In this document: in pieces, positions 25,887-34,742 of the stretch
Position numbering within the stretch: the stretch's first letter is position 1
Layout: each line of letters begins with the position of its first letter
NCBI GenBank assembly: GCA_963579135.1
Contig: CAUZFB010000002.1
Coordinates: 50,260 to 114,259 of the forward strand
From: CALGTL01 sp963579135
GTDB lineage: Bacteria; Chloroflexota; Dehalococcoidia; Lucifugimonadales; Australimonadaceae
Length of the DNA stretch: 64,000 nt
Reading direction: 5' to 3'
The notes under the pieces: model-generated
The model's input: only the letters and a program-made list of their open reading frames with translations
Told to the model about the DNA's origin: nothing
Database searches by the model: none
Position numbers and translations under genes: made by a program

Positions 25887-27260
25887 ATGACCGAGTACAC
25901 GACCCATCACTTCCAGGCCGCGTCCACCTATACGGTGAGCGTGGGCTACGACAAGCGCCTCTACCCGTATGACATCGAGGGTTCGATGGCGCACGCACGC
26001 ATGCTGAGTCACCAGGGGATCATCTCGCAGGAAGACGCCGACGCTATCTCGGGCGGTCTCGAAGCGGTTCGCCGCGAAATCGAGGAGGGCCTGTTCCCGT
26101 GGCGTGACGACCTGGAAGACCTGCACATGAATATCGAAGTGCGCCTGCACGAGCTGATCGGGGAGCCTGCGGGCCGCCTACACACGGCACGATCGCGCAA
26201 CGATCAGGTTGCGACAGCCACGCGGATGTTCGTGCGTGACGCCGTCGCCAACGCGCAGACAGGGTTGCGTGAGGCGCAAGGCGCGCTGCTAGTCATCGCG
26301 GAGCGCCACCAGGACGCCGTGATGCCGGGCTACACGCACCTCCAACGCGCGCAGCCCGTGCTGTTCGCTCACCATATGCTCGCGTACTTCGAGATGTTCG
26401 ATCGTGACATCGAGCGTTTCGCCGATTGCGGTCGCCGCGCAAACGTCCTGCCTCTCGGCAGTGGCGCGCTTGCGGGCGTGCCCTACCCGCTCGACCGCGA
26501 GTACGTCGCCAAGGAGCTTGGATTCCATTCGATCAGCGCCAATTCAATGGACGCCGTCGCTGACCGTGACTACATGCTGGAGTTCCTTGCGGCGTCCGCC
26601 ACGACCATGATGCACACGTCCCGCCTGGCGGAAGAGATCGTGCTGTGGACATCACAGGAGTTCGGATTCCTCCGCTTGGGACGCGAGTGGGTGACCGGCT
26701 CCAGCATCATGCCGCAGAAGCGCAACCCAGACTTCGCGGAGATCGCGCGCGGAAAGACGGGGCGAGTATACGGCTCGCTCATGGGGCTGCTTACGACGAT
26801 GAAGGGGCTACCGCTCACGTATAACCGCGATCTCCAGGAGGACAAGGAGGGGATCTTCGATACCGCTGACACCCTCGTGGCCACTCTGGAAGCATTCGCA
26901 GGAATGTTGCACTCAGCTGAAGTAAATGAGGCGCGCATGCAACTCGCGGCCGAGGACAGCTCACTGCTGGCAACGGACATGGCCGACTACCTGGTGGCCA
27001 AAGACGTGCCCTTCCGCGAGGCCCACGGTATCGTGAGCGCGCTGGTTGACATAGCGGCGGCACGCAAGTCGACCATCGCCGAGTTATCCATCGAGGAATT
27101 CAAGGCGCAGTCCCCTGTGTTCCAGAACGACATCTACGAAGTCACGGCACTTGCGAGTGCGACAGCACGCGACGTTCCAGGTGGGACGGCGCCTGACCGC
27201 GTGGCAGAGGCGATGAGGAATGCTCGAGCCAGGCTCGAGGCGCGGGAGGCATCCGCATGA
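25887..27260 (+). CDS. argH: ArgH, argininosuccinate lyase
   Basis: This 457-residue member of the fumarase/aspartase superfamily has TARSRNDQVATATRMFVRD, PGYTHLQRAQPVLFAHH and the signature loop GSSIMPQKRNPDFAE, which holds the catalytic serine. It releases fumarate and arginine, the last step of the pathway. The ATG is preceded by a -10-like box and not by a ribosome site. Its TGA overlaps the rpe ATG. Confidence 0.96.
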   Translation: MTEYTTHHFQAASTYTVSVGYDKRLYPYDIEGSMAHARMLSHQGIISQEDADAISGGLEAVRREIEEGLFPWRDDLEDLHMNIEVRLHELIGEPAGRLHTARSRNDQVATATRMFVRDAVANAQTGLREAQGALLVIAERHQDAVMPGYTHLQRAQPVLFAHHMLAYFEMFDRDIERFADCGRRANVLPLGSGALAGVPYPLDREYVAKELGFHSISANSMDAVADRDYMLEFLAASATTMMHTSRLAEEIVLWTSQEFGFLRLGREWVTGSSIMPQKRNPDFAEIARGKTGRVYGSLMGLLTTMKGLPLTYNRDLQEDKEGIFDTADTLVATLEAFAGMLHSAEVNEARMQLAAEDSSLLATDMADYLVAKDVPFREAHGIVSALVDIAAARKSTIAELSIEEFKAQSPVFQNDIYEVTALASATARDVPGGTAPDRVAEAMRNARARLEAREASA

Positions 27261-27940
27261 GCGTGAAGCTCTCACCATCCCTCTTGTCAGCCGACTTCGC
27301 ACAGCTCGGTGAAATCATCGCGGCGACCGAAGCTGCAGGCGCCGACTACATCCACGTGGACGTCATGGACGGCCGGTTCGTCCCGACGCTGACCATCGGC
27401 CCGCTAGTGGTGGAGGCAATTCGCAAGCACACCTCGCTCCCGCTGGACGTGCATCTAATGATCGTCGAGCCCGAGAGGCTCGTGTCGGATTTCATCTCGG
27501 CGGGCGCCAACAAGATCACTGTCCACCAGGAAGCGGTGATACACCTGCACTCACTGGTCCACCGCATCAGGGAGCTTGGCGCCAGCCCAGGCGTGTCGCT
27601 GAATCCCTCCACGCCTGCCTCGACCCTCGAAGAGATTCTGCCTGACCTCGATCTGGTGCTGGCGATGACGGTGAATCCTGGCTATGGAGGCCAGGCGTTT
27701 ATCCCTCGGGTGCTACCAAAGATCGAGAAACTGCGCGAGATGATTGACGCAGCAGGGCTCGCGATCGAGCTGGAGGTCGACGGTGGCGTAAAGGCCGACA
27801 ACGTGGGCACCGTGATCGAAGCGGGCGCGAACGTGATTGTGGCGGGATCCGCTGTATACAATGACAAGATGACCATCACCGAGGCAATCACACAGATGAA
27901 GAACAGCATGAGCGCATCCGAAGCGGGGAGGGCCTCATAG
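27257..27940 (+). CDS. rpe: Ribulose-phosphate 3-epimerase
   Basis: This 227-residue TIM-barrel enzyme shows the family motifs in order: SPSLLSADFAQLG, IHVDVMDGRFVPTLTIGP (metal-binding histidine and aspartate), LDVHLMIVEP, MTVNPGYGGQAFIP and EVDGGVKADN (catalytic aspartate). It interconverts ribulose 5-phosphate and xylulose 5-phosphate. It is coupled to argH by ATGA, and its TAG overlaps the ATA start proposed for the next gene. Confidence 0.95.
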   Translation: MSVKLSPSLLSADFAQLGEIIAATEAAGADYIHVDVMDGRFVPTLTIGPLVVEAIRKHTSLPLDVHLMIVEPERLVSDFISAGANKITVHQEAVIHLHSLVHRIRELGASPGVSLNPSTPASTLEEILPDLDLVLAMTVNPGYGGQAFIPRVLPKIEKLREMIDAAGLAIELEVDGGVKADNVGTVIEAGANVIVAGSAVYNDKMTITEAITQMKNSMSASEAGRAS

Positions 27941-28482
27941 CACGCACGTCTCGCGCCTCTGCCACGTTTTGCCGGACGCCTTTCCTGCTAGCCGCCACCT
28001 CAATAAGTCTGCTGACACTGCTGATCACGGCGTGCGGCAGCGACCCCACCCCTACGCCTACCGCTACCCGTGCCCCCGTCGCGGCAGCCGGGGACCGAGT
28101 CACGGTCCACTACCACGGAACGCTGGACGACGGCACAATCTTCGATTCGTCGCTGGAGCGCGAGCCACTGGAGTTCGTGGTTGACTCGGGTCAGTTGATC
28201 CAGGGATTCGACGACGCTGTGAACGGCCTAGCGGTCGATGAAACGGTGACTGTCCGCATCCCGCCCGCGGAGGCGTACGGGGATCTCGACGGGGGCAATC
28301 CAGTGCCTGTTGACCTATCGCTGCTCCCGCCGGAGGTCGCGGCGGGGGATCGCATGGATCTCGGCAACGGCAGCACTGCGCACGTGGTGAGCATCAGCGG
28401 CGAGACTGCAATGGTCGTCATCAACCACGCACTCGCGGGTCAAGCGCTCACGTTCGAGATAACGCTAGTAGAGATCAAGTAG
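27937..28482 (+). CDS. FKBP-type prolyl isomerase lipoprotein, with a probable ATA start codon
   Basis: The 181-residue product has an arginine-bearing start, a hydrophobic stretch (FLLAATSISLLTLLI) and a lipobox LLITAC with cysteine 33. A Thr/Pro-rich linker and an FKBP domain follow (RVTVHYHGTLDDGTIFDSS to QALTFEITLVEIK). No ATG, GTG or TTG occurs in frame between the upstream TGA and the lipobox. The first GTG or ATG lies inside the FKBP domain and would lose the signal peptide. ATA at 27937 overlaps the rpe stop as ATAG and has GGGGAGGG 4 bases upstream. It is probably an outer-leaflet folding catalyst. The next gene encodes a cytosolic relative. Confidence 0.75.
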   Translation: MARTSRASATFCRTPFLLAATSISLLTLLITACGSDPTPTPTATRAPVAAAGDRVTVHYHGTLDDGTIFDSSLEREPLEFVVDSGQLIQGFDDAVNGLAVDETVTVRIPPAEAYGDLDGGNPVPVDLSLLPPEVAAGDRMDLGNGSTAHVVSISGETAMVVINHALAGQALTFEITLVEIK

Positions 28483-28511
28483 CCCTCCTCACGAATGAAA
28501 GGCACGGCGCC

Positions 28512-28916
28512 ATGGCGAATGAAGGCGAGAAAGTAGCGGTCCACTATCACGGCACGCTGGACGATGGGACGATTTTCGACTCCTCCCGCGAACGGGAGCC
28601 CCTGGAGTTCGTCATCGGCTCCGGCCAGGTGATTCCAGGCTTCGATGCCGCAGCCCGGGACCTAAAGCCCGGCCAGAAGAAGACCGTCCGCATGAAACCC
28701 GAGGACGCTTACGGCGGAGCCAACCCCAAGTTGGTGTTCGAGGTCCCCATCGAGCAGGTACCCGAGCCCCTCAAGGAAGGCGACCGCGTCGAGCTCATGA
28801 ACGGTGCGCCTGCCATCGTCACCTCAGTCACAGACAAGATCGTAACGGTCGACGCCAACCACCCGCTGGCCGGCCAGGCCCTCACGTTTGAGATCGAGCT
28901 CGTGTCAGTCCTGTAG
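28512..28916 (+). CDS. FKBP-type prolyl isomerase, SlyD-like, cytosolic
   Basis: This 134-residue protein shares VHYHGTLDDGTIFDSSREREPLEFV and the closing GQALTFEIELV with the lipoprotein encoded just before it. The spacing of VIPGFDAAARDLKPGQKKTVRMKPEDAYG and the insert-in-flap region are SlyD-like. The histidine-rich metal-binding tail of E. coli SlyD is absent. It has no signal peptide. The pair looks like a tandem duplication in which one copy gained an export signal. Start context is AAAGGCACGGCGCC before the ATG. Confidence 0.92.
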   Translation: MANEGEKVAVHYHGTLDDGTIFDSSREREPLEFVIGSGQVIPGFDAAARDLKPGQKKTVRMKPEDAYGGANPKLVFEVPIEQVPEPLKEGDRVELMNGAPAIVTSVTDKIVTVDANHPLAGQALTFEIELVSVL

Positions 28917-28948
28917 CACCTGTCCACGACGAGCCCCCCCAATGAAAA

Positions 28949-28990
28949 AGAGCACGCCCCAGCGATGCAGGGGCGTGCGTTTATCTATCA
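28949..28990. terminator. Bidirectional terminator between the FKBP gene and rpmB
   Basis: GCACGCCCC (28952-28960) and GGGGCGTGC (28970-28978) form a perfect 9-bp stem with a 9-base loop. On the plus strand GTTTAT follows; on the minus strand TCTTTTTC follows. It can end both the FKBP transcript and the convergent rpmB transcript, with the better T tract on the rpmB side. Confidence 0.85.
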
Positions 28991-29017
28991 ATCGTACCGA
29001 GACCGGAGCGGGGACTG

Positions 29018-29209
29018 TTAGACAGCGAGGTGCTTGTTCTGGGCGGTGCGCAGGCACCGGGTGCACAGGGCGACGCGCTGAGTGCGGCCGTCGACCATGA
29101 TTTTGGCCTTTTGGACGTTCGGAAGGAACCAGCGGTTCGTGTGGCGATTCGAGTGGCTGACGTTCTTACCAGCCCTACGCCGCTTGCCGCAAATGGAGCA
29201 CATTGCCAT
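29018..29209 (-). CDS. rpmB: 50S ribosomal protein L28
   Basis: This 63-residue L28 has two zinc-ribbon pairs, CSIC near the start and CTRC near the end, so it is the zinc-binding form. NVSHSNRHTNRWFLPNVQKAK is the conserved rRNA-binding core. It is monocistronic, divergent from fakA and convergent with the FKBP gene. Confidence 0.97.
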   Translation of the reverse strand: MAMCSICGKRRRAGKNVSHSNRHTNRWFLPNVQKAKIMVDGRTQRVALCTRCLRTAQNKHLAV

Positions 29210-29237
29210 GGTGTTGCCTACTATCTCTCAATTCGGG

Positions 29238-29266
29238 TTGCCGACCCCAGCGGGCCTACCTACAAT
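29238..29266 (+). promoter_or_regulatory. Promoter of fakA-fakB
   Basis: TTGCCG (29238-29243) and TACAAT (29261-29266) are 17 bases apart, a good sigma-70-type pair. The predicted leader before the fakA ATG is about 48 bases and includes GAGGT. Confidence 0.6.
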
Positions 29267-29320
29267 GCCCAGGTCGCACAAAGCGCAAGTTTAGCATGGC
29301 CATCGTGAGGTCGCCAATAC

Positions 29321-30994
29321 ATGGCAGGTCCCGCTCCAACTCCACTGAATAGTCCCACGCCGCTGACCGGTGACCAGTACCGCCAGATGGTCGTCTCAGG
29401 CACACAGTACGTCGAGCAGCACGTCGACGAGATCAACGCTCTCAACGTGTTCCCTGTTCCCGACGGCGACACCGGCATCAACATGCTGCTCACCCTGCGA
29501 TCGGCCAACGAGAGTAACGAGCTACCCCCGGCCGGCACAGGGACCGTCGCTCAGGTCAGCGCCGCGCTCTCGAGAGGGGCGCTGCTCGGCGCTCGCGGCA
29601 ACAGCGGCGTCATCTTTTCCCAGTTCATGAAAGGCATCGCCGAGAGTTTGGTGGGTGCCGAAACGTGCCACGGTGCGAACATCGTCGCCGCGCTCACCTG
29701 CGCGGCCGCCGCTGGCTACCAAGCGGTGGGCACGCCGGTGGAAGGCACGATGCTTACGGTGATGCGCGGCGCTGCAGAGGGCGCCGCATCCTTGGACGCC
29801 GCGAGTCCTCGCACGAACGCTCTGGTGCTCGCGACCGCCCTCGATGCGGCCAGCGCTGCGCTCTCGAACACGCCGGAACAACTGCCGATACTGAAAGAGG
29901 CGGGCGTCGTCGATGCGGGCGGCCAGGGGGTTGTCGCATTCCTGGCCGGCGCCCTGGCGTACGTCACGGGCGAACACGTCCCGCTGGAGATCACCACGCC
30001 TGCGGGAGGCAACGCCAGCGCGAGTGTTAACCAGGAGTTCCTCGAACACACAGAAGAGGACATGTACGGCTTCTGCACCCAATTCGTCGTATTTGGCGAA
30101 AGGCTGGATGTCGACTCCGTTCGTGAGCAGGTCGGCGCCATGGCGGGCTCCACAGTGGTCATCGGCGACGACCGCACGGTGCGTGTGCACGCCCACGCCG
30201 AGAACCCTGGCCCGCTACTCTCGCTGGGCGTGTCGCTCGGCTCAGTGGATCAGATCAGCATCCAGAACATGGACATGCAGCACCAGCAATTCATGGCGCT
30301 GCACGGCTACACCCGCGATGAGCAAACGGCGCTCGCCGTTGTTGCGGTCGCGCCGGGCAACGGTCTGACAAAGCTATTCCACGATCAGGGTGCAGCACAG
30401 GTCGTCGGCGGGGGACAAACGATGAACCCGTCGTCCGCGCAGCTCCTAGACGCCGTAAAACGCGCGAACGCCGTGCATACGTTCTTGCTGCCCAACAACC
30501 CCAATATCATCCTGGCTGCCAACCAAGCGTCAGAGCTCGCAGATTGCAGCGTCACGGTGATTCCCAGCCTGAACATACCGCAGGGCATCTCCGCGCTGCT
30601 TGCGTTCAACCCAAGTCTCAATGCGGAGGCCAACGCCAACTCCATGAAGGCAGCACTCGACGACGTGCGATCAGGCGAGGTGACGACAGCCATGCGGTCG
30701 ACAACGCTAAATGGAGTGGCCATAGTTGAGGGACAGGCCATCGCGATGCTAGATGGCGCGCTGATGGCCGCGACAACGACACCGAATGAGGCGTTGATCG
30801 CGATGCTGGACGGCGCCAATCTCGAAGACGGGGCGCTCGTCACCCTGTACTTTGGCAACGGCGAGGGCGCGAGCAACCTGGCGCGGATCGCAGCCGAAGC
30901 TGCGGGAATGATCGAAACACGTTTCACGGGCGTCGACGTCGAGGTCCACGAAGGCGGGCAGCCGCATTACACCTACCTGGTGTCGATAGAGTAG
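29321..30994 (+). CDS. fakA: FakA, fatty-acid kinase catalytic subunit (DAK2/YloV family)
   Basis: This 557-residue protein has an N-terminal DhaL-like nucleotide domain with NVFPVPDGDTGINMLLT, whose aspartates bind magnesium-ATP, and GARGNSGVIFSQFMKGIAE. A glycine-rich middle part and a C-terminal domain of the YloV type follow. FakA phosphorylates fatty acids held by a FakB (DegV) protein so they can enter lipid synthesis. The DegV gene lies 35 bases downstream, as expected for a two-part kinase. The start has GAGGT 8 bases before the ATG. Confidence 0.93.
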   Translation: MAGPAPTPLNSPTPLTGDQYRQMVVSGTQYVEQHVDEINALNVFPVPDGDTGINMLLTLRSANESNELPPAGTGTVAQVSAALSRGALLGARGNSGVIFSQFMKGIAESLVGAETCHGANIVAALTCAAAAGYQAVGTPVEGTMLTVMRGAAEGAASLDAASPRTNALVLATALDAASAALSNTPEQLPILKEAGVVDAGGQGVVAFLAGALAYVTGEHVPLEITTPAGGNASASVNQEFLEHTEEDMYGFCTQFVVFGERLDVDSVREQVGAMAGSTVVIGDDRTVRVHAHAENPGPLLSLGVSLGSVDQISIQNMDMQHQQFMALHGYTRDEQTALAVVAVAPGNGLTKLFHDQGAAQVVGGGQTMNPSSAQLLDAVKRANAVHTFLLPNNPNIILAANQASELADCSVTVIPSLNIPQGISALLAFNPSLNAEANANSMKAALDDVRSGEVTTAMRSTTLNGVAIVEGQAIAMLDGALMAATTTPNEALIAMLDGANLEDGALVTLYFGNGEGASNLARIAAEAAGMIETRFTGVDVEVHEGGQPHYTYLVSIE

Positions 30995-31029
30995 TCGTAA
31001 CCTATAGCCGACATGAGGAGCGTTAAATC

Positions 31030-31860
31030 ATGGCAGTGAAGATAGTCACCGACAGCACATCAGACTTACCTGAGGATCTCGCCAGAGAGCTTGGCGTCAC
31101 GGTGGTCCCATTGTCGGTATTCTTCGGCGAGGAAGCCTACAAGGACGGCGTCGAGATTACCCGCGAGCAATTCTTCGAGCGGCTGACCAGCGGGGGCATC
31201 CACCCTCACACGTCACAGCCGTCAGTCGAAGACTTCGTGGCGGTGTACAAGGACCTCACGAGCCAAGGCCATGAGGTCGTGTCCGTTCACGTTTCGGACA
31301 AGATGAGTGGCACGATGAACTCCGCAAGACTGGCACGCGCGGAACTACAAGACGCAAAGATTGAGCTCGTTGACACAGGGCTCGCCGCTCTAGGCTTGGG
31401 CATGGTCGTCAAGTTCACCGCAGAAGCAGCTAACGCAGGTCAGAGCTTCGATAAGGTGGTTGCCGCGGCCCACGAAGCATCAGCGAACACCAACTGCTTC
31501 TTCGTCCCAGCCACGCTCGAATTCCTCCAGAAAGGCGGGCGTATAGGCAAAGCCGGCGCAGTCATCGGCGGGCTGCTATCCATCAAGCCAATCCTCACCG
31601 TGCACAACGGAGAGGTTCATCCGTACACGAAGGTACGAACGGAATCGAAAGCCATCGCCAAGATGCTGGAGATTGCGACGGACGGCGGGCCTTACGCTGA
31701 GGTCGCAATCATCCACGAAGGCCAGTCTGAGGCAGCGGCCGTACTCATGGATCATCTCGCATCTCTGTCGGACAAGCCCGTGGTTCAGGGTAAGATCGGC
31801 GCCGTCGTAGGCGTTCACACCGGCCCGGGCGCTATCGGCATGGTCCTACGCAAAGGGTAA
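31030..31860 (+). CDS. fakB: FakB, DegV-family fatty-acid-binding protein
   Basis: This 276-residue DegV protein opens with IVTDSTSDLPEDLARELGV. PHTSQPSVEDFVAVYKDL and VHVSDKMSGTMNSARLA are the two loops that bind the fatty acyl carboxylate. FVPATLEFLQKGGRIGKAGAV is the conserved region facing FakA. The gene follows fakA with GAGGAG upstream of the ATG. Confidence 0.94.
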   Translation: MAVKIVTDSTSDLPEDLARELGVTVVPLSVFFGEEAYKDGVEITREQFFERLTSGGIHPHTSQPSVEDFVAVYKDLTSQGHEVVSVHVSDKMSGTMNSARLARAELQDAKIELVDTGLAALGLGMVVKFTAEAANAGQSFDKVVAAAHEASANTNCFFVPATLEFLQKGGRIGKAGAVIGGLLSIKPILTVHNGEVHPYTKVRTESKAIAKMLEIATDGGPYAEVAIIHEGQSEAAAVLMDHLASLSDKPVVQGKIGAVVGVHTGPGAIGMVLRKG

Positions 31861-31891
31861 GCTTTCAAACAGTCTGCATTAAGCGCCCCGC

Positions 31892-32599
31892 TTAGGATTC
31901 AGGCTGGGCAGTCATGTCGAATAGTGTTGGCTTGAACGGCGAAAAACTCTTGCGATGGATCGGACTAGGGCCCAGTCGAGCGGCGGCCTCAAGGTGATCT
32001 GCCGACGCATATCCCTTGTGCCCAGCAAGACCGTAGCCGGGATAATCAACGTCCATCTGCCGCATGACGCTATCGCGATAGACTTTGGCGATGACAGACG
32101 CGGCGGAGATGGCCGTGCACAGCGCATCACCTTTGATGATAGATGTGCACGCGACCCGGTTCCAGTCCAACGGAAAAGCATCAATCAGAAGGTGCGTGGG
32201 TACCAGGGGCAAGCCGTCCAGTGCTCGACGCATCGCCTGTCGCGTCGCGGGCGCGATGCCAAGCGCATCGATTTCATCGGAGCTAGACTCGCCAAGCGCT
32301 GCGCCCAACGCGATCTCGCACACAAGGGCATTGGCTCGCTGGAGCTGAGCCGCCGAAAGCGTTTTGCTGTCCCGGATCAGGTGTAAGTCGCCATGGTCAA
32401 AGCCGTCGAGGTCTGGCAAAACAACCGCACCAGCGACCACTGGCCCAGCGATCGGCCCCCGCCCTACCTCATCGATCCCTGCCACGAGGGTGAAGCCAGC
32501 AGCCCATAGACGACGTTCATCGTCCTGCGTAGGGCCGGGCTTGCCGCGAAGTAATCCTGGAGACTGCTCCTTCGATGATGAATCCCGAGCCACTGCCAT
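31892..32599 (-). CDS. rnhB: Ribonuclease HII
   Basis: This 235-residue protein has AGIDEVGRGPIAGPVVAGAVVL with the first two acidic catalytic residues, RDSKTLSAAQ, and AAASVIAKVYRD with a further conserved position. RNase HII cuts RNA at single ribonucleotides and hybrids in DNA. The N-terminal 40 residues are hydrophilic and not conserved. ATG at 32599 is chosen; a GTG two codons upstream is possible. It lies 50 bases downstream of mnmA on the same strand. Confidence 0.93.
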   Translation of the reverse strand: MAVARDSSSKEQSPGLLRGKPGPTQDDERRLWAAGFTLVAGIDEVGRGPIAGPVVAGAVVLPDLDGFDHGDLHLIRDSKTLSAAQLQRANALVCEIALGAALGESSSDEIDALGIAPATRQAMRRALDGLPLVPTHLLIDAFPLDWNRVACTSIIKGDALCTAISAASVIAKVYRDSVMRQMDVDYPGYGLAGHKGYASADHLEAAARLGPSPIHRKSFSPFKPTLFDMTAQPES

Positions 32600-32649
32600 G
32601 CACACCTTATCGATTGAGTTTGAGGCAGGAATGCGCCCGCCGCCGTGGC

Positions 32650-33750
32650 CTAGACTACCTGTCCCCCTCCGAGGACACGATCTCCATCGAAGAACACCGC
32701 TGCCTGGCCGGGTGTCACTGCACGCTGTGGGTCATCGAACTGCAATATGGCCAACTGATCCGGACCGGGCGACAGCATCGCAGTAGCAACCAAACCGTTA
32801 TAACGAATTTTTGCGGTGACTTGGATAGGCTCTGAGGGTGGATTCCCTCCGATGTAGTTCACCTTGGAGACGCGTACCTCTCGCTGGTAGAGTGCCTCTT
32901 CTGGGCCAACGGTCACACGTCGCGTCTGCGGGTCCACATCGGTCACGAACAGACGCTCGCTCACCGGCGATCTTGGTGTAACACCCAGGCCCCGACGCTG
33001 TCCCACAGTGAAGAACTCGATGCCCTTATGTACACCAAGCACGCGGCCGTCGACGTGGACTAGTTCGCCCGGATGTGGCTCGATTCGCTTCTGGATGAAT
33101 TCGCGATAATCGCCCTTCGGAATAAAACAGATCTCCTGGCTATCTTTCTTGTCGGCAAGGTGCAAACCAGCCTCTGAAGCAAGCTCACGGATGCGCTGCT
33201 TGCTATGCCATCCCACGGGGAGCAGCACGCGTTCTAGAAGTGGTGCGCTCAAACCGTACAGCACGTAAGCCTGATCCTTGGAGTCATCCACACCCTTAAG
33301 CAATGACCGCTCACCGGTAATTTCGTTCGCAACGATGCGCGCATAGTGGCCAGTGGCCAAATACTGGGCATCCATCATTTCAGCGCGACGCATAAGAAAA
33401 TCGAACTTAATGCGGTCGTTACATGCGATGCAGGGGTGCGGGGTCCGTCCGTTGGTGTACTCCTCGACGAAGTAGTCCATGACGTGCTCACGGAACTCAC
33501 GCTCAACATTCATTACATAGTGCGGCACCCCTATGGTCTGGCAAACCAACCGAGCGTCTTCGATATCCTCGATGGAGCAACAACCCTGGTGGTCCGGGGT
33601 AATCTCATCGTCGTCCTCCGCGACCCACAGCCGCATGGTGACCCCGAGAACATCGTAGCCTTCGCGCACCAACAGATAGGCAGCAACCGATGAGTCGACG
33701 CCGCCACTCATAGCGACAACAACACGTGGTTTCTTCTTAGACGCATCCAT
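32650..33750 (-). CDS. mnmA: MnmA, tRNA-specific 2-thiouridylase
   Basis: This 366-residue protein has the PP-loop VAMSGGVDSSVAAYLLVREG. The two catalytic cysteines lie in HPCIACNDRIKF and SQEICFIPKGDY. It forms the 2-thio group at wobble uridine 34 of tRNAs. TATCCT lies 9 bases upstream of the ATG and there is no ribosome site, so the message is probably leaderless. It heads an mnmA-rnhB unit. Confidence 0.96.
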   Translation of the reverse strand: MDASKKKPRVVVAMSGGVDSSVAAYLLVREGYDVLGVTMRLWVAEDDDEITPDHQGCCSIEDIEDARLVCQTIGVPHYVMNVEREFREHVMDYFVEEYTNGRTPHPCIACNDRIKFDFLMRRAEMMDAQYLATGHYARIVANEITGERSLLKGVDDSKDQAYVLYGLSAPLLERVLLPVGWHSKQRIRELASEAGLHLADKKDSQEICFIPKGDYREFIQKRIEPHPGELVHVDGRVLGVHKGIEFFTVGQRRGLGVTPRSPVSERLFVTDVDPQTRRVTVGPEEALYQREVRVSKVNYIGGNPPSEPIQVTAKIRYNGLVATAMLSPGPDQLAILQFDDPQRAVTPGQAAVFFDGDRVLGGGQVV

Positions 33751-33759
33751 AGTAAGTCT

Positions 33760-33765
33760 AGGATA
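33760..33765 (-). promoter_or_regulatory. -10 box of mnmA (TATCCT), 9 bases from the start
   Basis: The TANNNT box is placed so that transcription would begin within about 2 bases of the ATG. It is one of seven such arrangements in the window. Confidence 0.5.
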
Positions 33766-33907
33766 ACCTCGGTTCGTCAGTAGGCGAAATATTTACAAAG
33801 TTGGAACTGGTTTTCAGGTATATCGATAGTCGTTCCAAGGCTCCAGAACCAATCATTCTGCGCAAGCAGCAATTGCGGCGCAAGTACGCCTGCAGCGCTG
33901 GGCACGA

Positions 33908-33913
33908 TACAAT
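33908..33913 (+). promoter_or_regulatory. -10 box of rsfS (TACAAT), 6 bases from the GTG start
   Basis: TACAAT ends 6 bases before the GTG, so the transcript should begin at the start codon itself. No Shine-Dalgarno sequence is present. Confidence 0.6.
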
Positions 33914-33919
33914 GGTCGA

Positions 33920-34300
33920 GTGACATCCCCGACAGCCCCTAACAGCCCCACCACGACCACCGCCAACCAGGCGGCGCGACTAACGATAGATGTCGCGTCG
34001 GACCGTCAGGCGAGCGATATCGTGCTGCTGGACATCCGCGAGGTCAGCGGGTTCGCCGACTACATGGTAATCATGACTGCGAACAGCGCGAGGCAGACGC
34101 GTGCGCTGGGGGATGAGATCGAAGATCAGGTGAACAAGGCAGGATTCCGTATCCACCATCGCGAGGGCACGCCGGACTCCGGCTGGATCCTGCTGGACTT
34201 CGGCGACCTGGTAGTGCACGTGTTCGGCGAAACCCAGCGAGAGTACTACCGGCTAGAGCAGGTCTGGAAGACCGCGAAAGAGCTGGTTAGGCTTCAGTGA
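33920..34300 (+). CDS. rsfS: RsfS ribosome silencing factor
   Basis: This 126-residue protein shows VLLDIREVSGFADYMVIMT, SARQTRALGDEI and SGWILLDFGDLVVHVF, the conserved RsfS surface that binds L14 and blocks subunit joining in starvation. The first 20 residues are Thr/Pro/Asn-rich and not conserved. The GTG start fits a leaderless message. The last 14 bases overlap the 3' end of the convergent ndk gene. nadD, its usual neighbour, is not beside it. Confidence 0.94.
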   Translation: MTSPTAPNSPTTTTANQAARLTIDVASDRQASDIVLLDIREVSGFADYMVIMTANSARQTRALGDEIEDQVNKAGFRIHHREGTPDSGWILLDFGDLVVHVFGETQREYYRLEQVWKTAKELVRLQ

Positions 34301-34742
34301 TCCAGCGCTGGGTGTCGCGCTCGTAGGACAGCAACTCCTCAGGCCTGAAGAAGATCGCTAGCTCACGCTCGGCCGACTCCGGCGAGTCTGAGCCGTGGAT
34401 GAGATTGCGCCCCAAGTCCTGCGCCATGTCCCCCCTGATCGTACCCGGCAACGATTTCTGCGGGTCAGTCTCGCCCATACAAGCACGGACTGCCGCAGCG
34501 GCGTTATTCCCCTCGATCGCCATCGCGACGATAGGGCTGGATGTCATGAACGCGGACAGGCCTTTGAAGAAGCCCTTCTCCACGTGCTCAGCGTAGTGCT
34601 GCCTGGCCCGATCCATGTCCATTTGCATGAGTTTCATGCCGACGATCTGCATGCCTCGATCTTCGAGGCGAGAGATGATGCGCCCAGCGAGTCCGCGCTG
34701 TAGCGCATCAGGTTTCAGTAGTACGAGCGTTCGGTCTGCCAA
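34287..34742 (-). CDS. ndk: Nucleoside diphosphate kinase
   Basis: This 151-residue enzyme opens ADRTLVLLKPDALQRGL. Its catalytic histidine lies in NLIHGSDSPESAERELAIFF. It transfers phosphate between nucleoside triphosphates and diphosphates. The start is the TTG with AGGAG 8 bases upstream, which matches the family N-terminus; a TTG seven codons upstream would add unaligned residues. Confidence 0.95.
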   Translation of the reverse strand: MADRTLVLLKPDALQRGLAGRIISRLEDRGMQIVGMKLMQMDMDRARQHYAEHVEKGFFKGLSAFMTSSPIVAMAIEGNNAAAAVRACMGETDPQKSLPGTIRGDMAQDLGRNLIHGSDSPESAERELAIFFRPEELLSYERDTQRWITEA

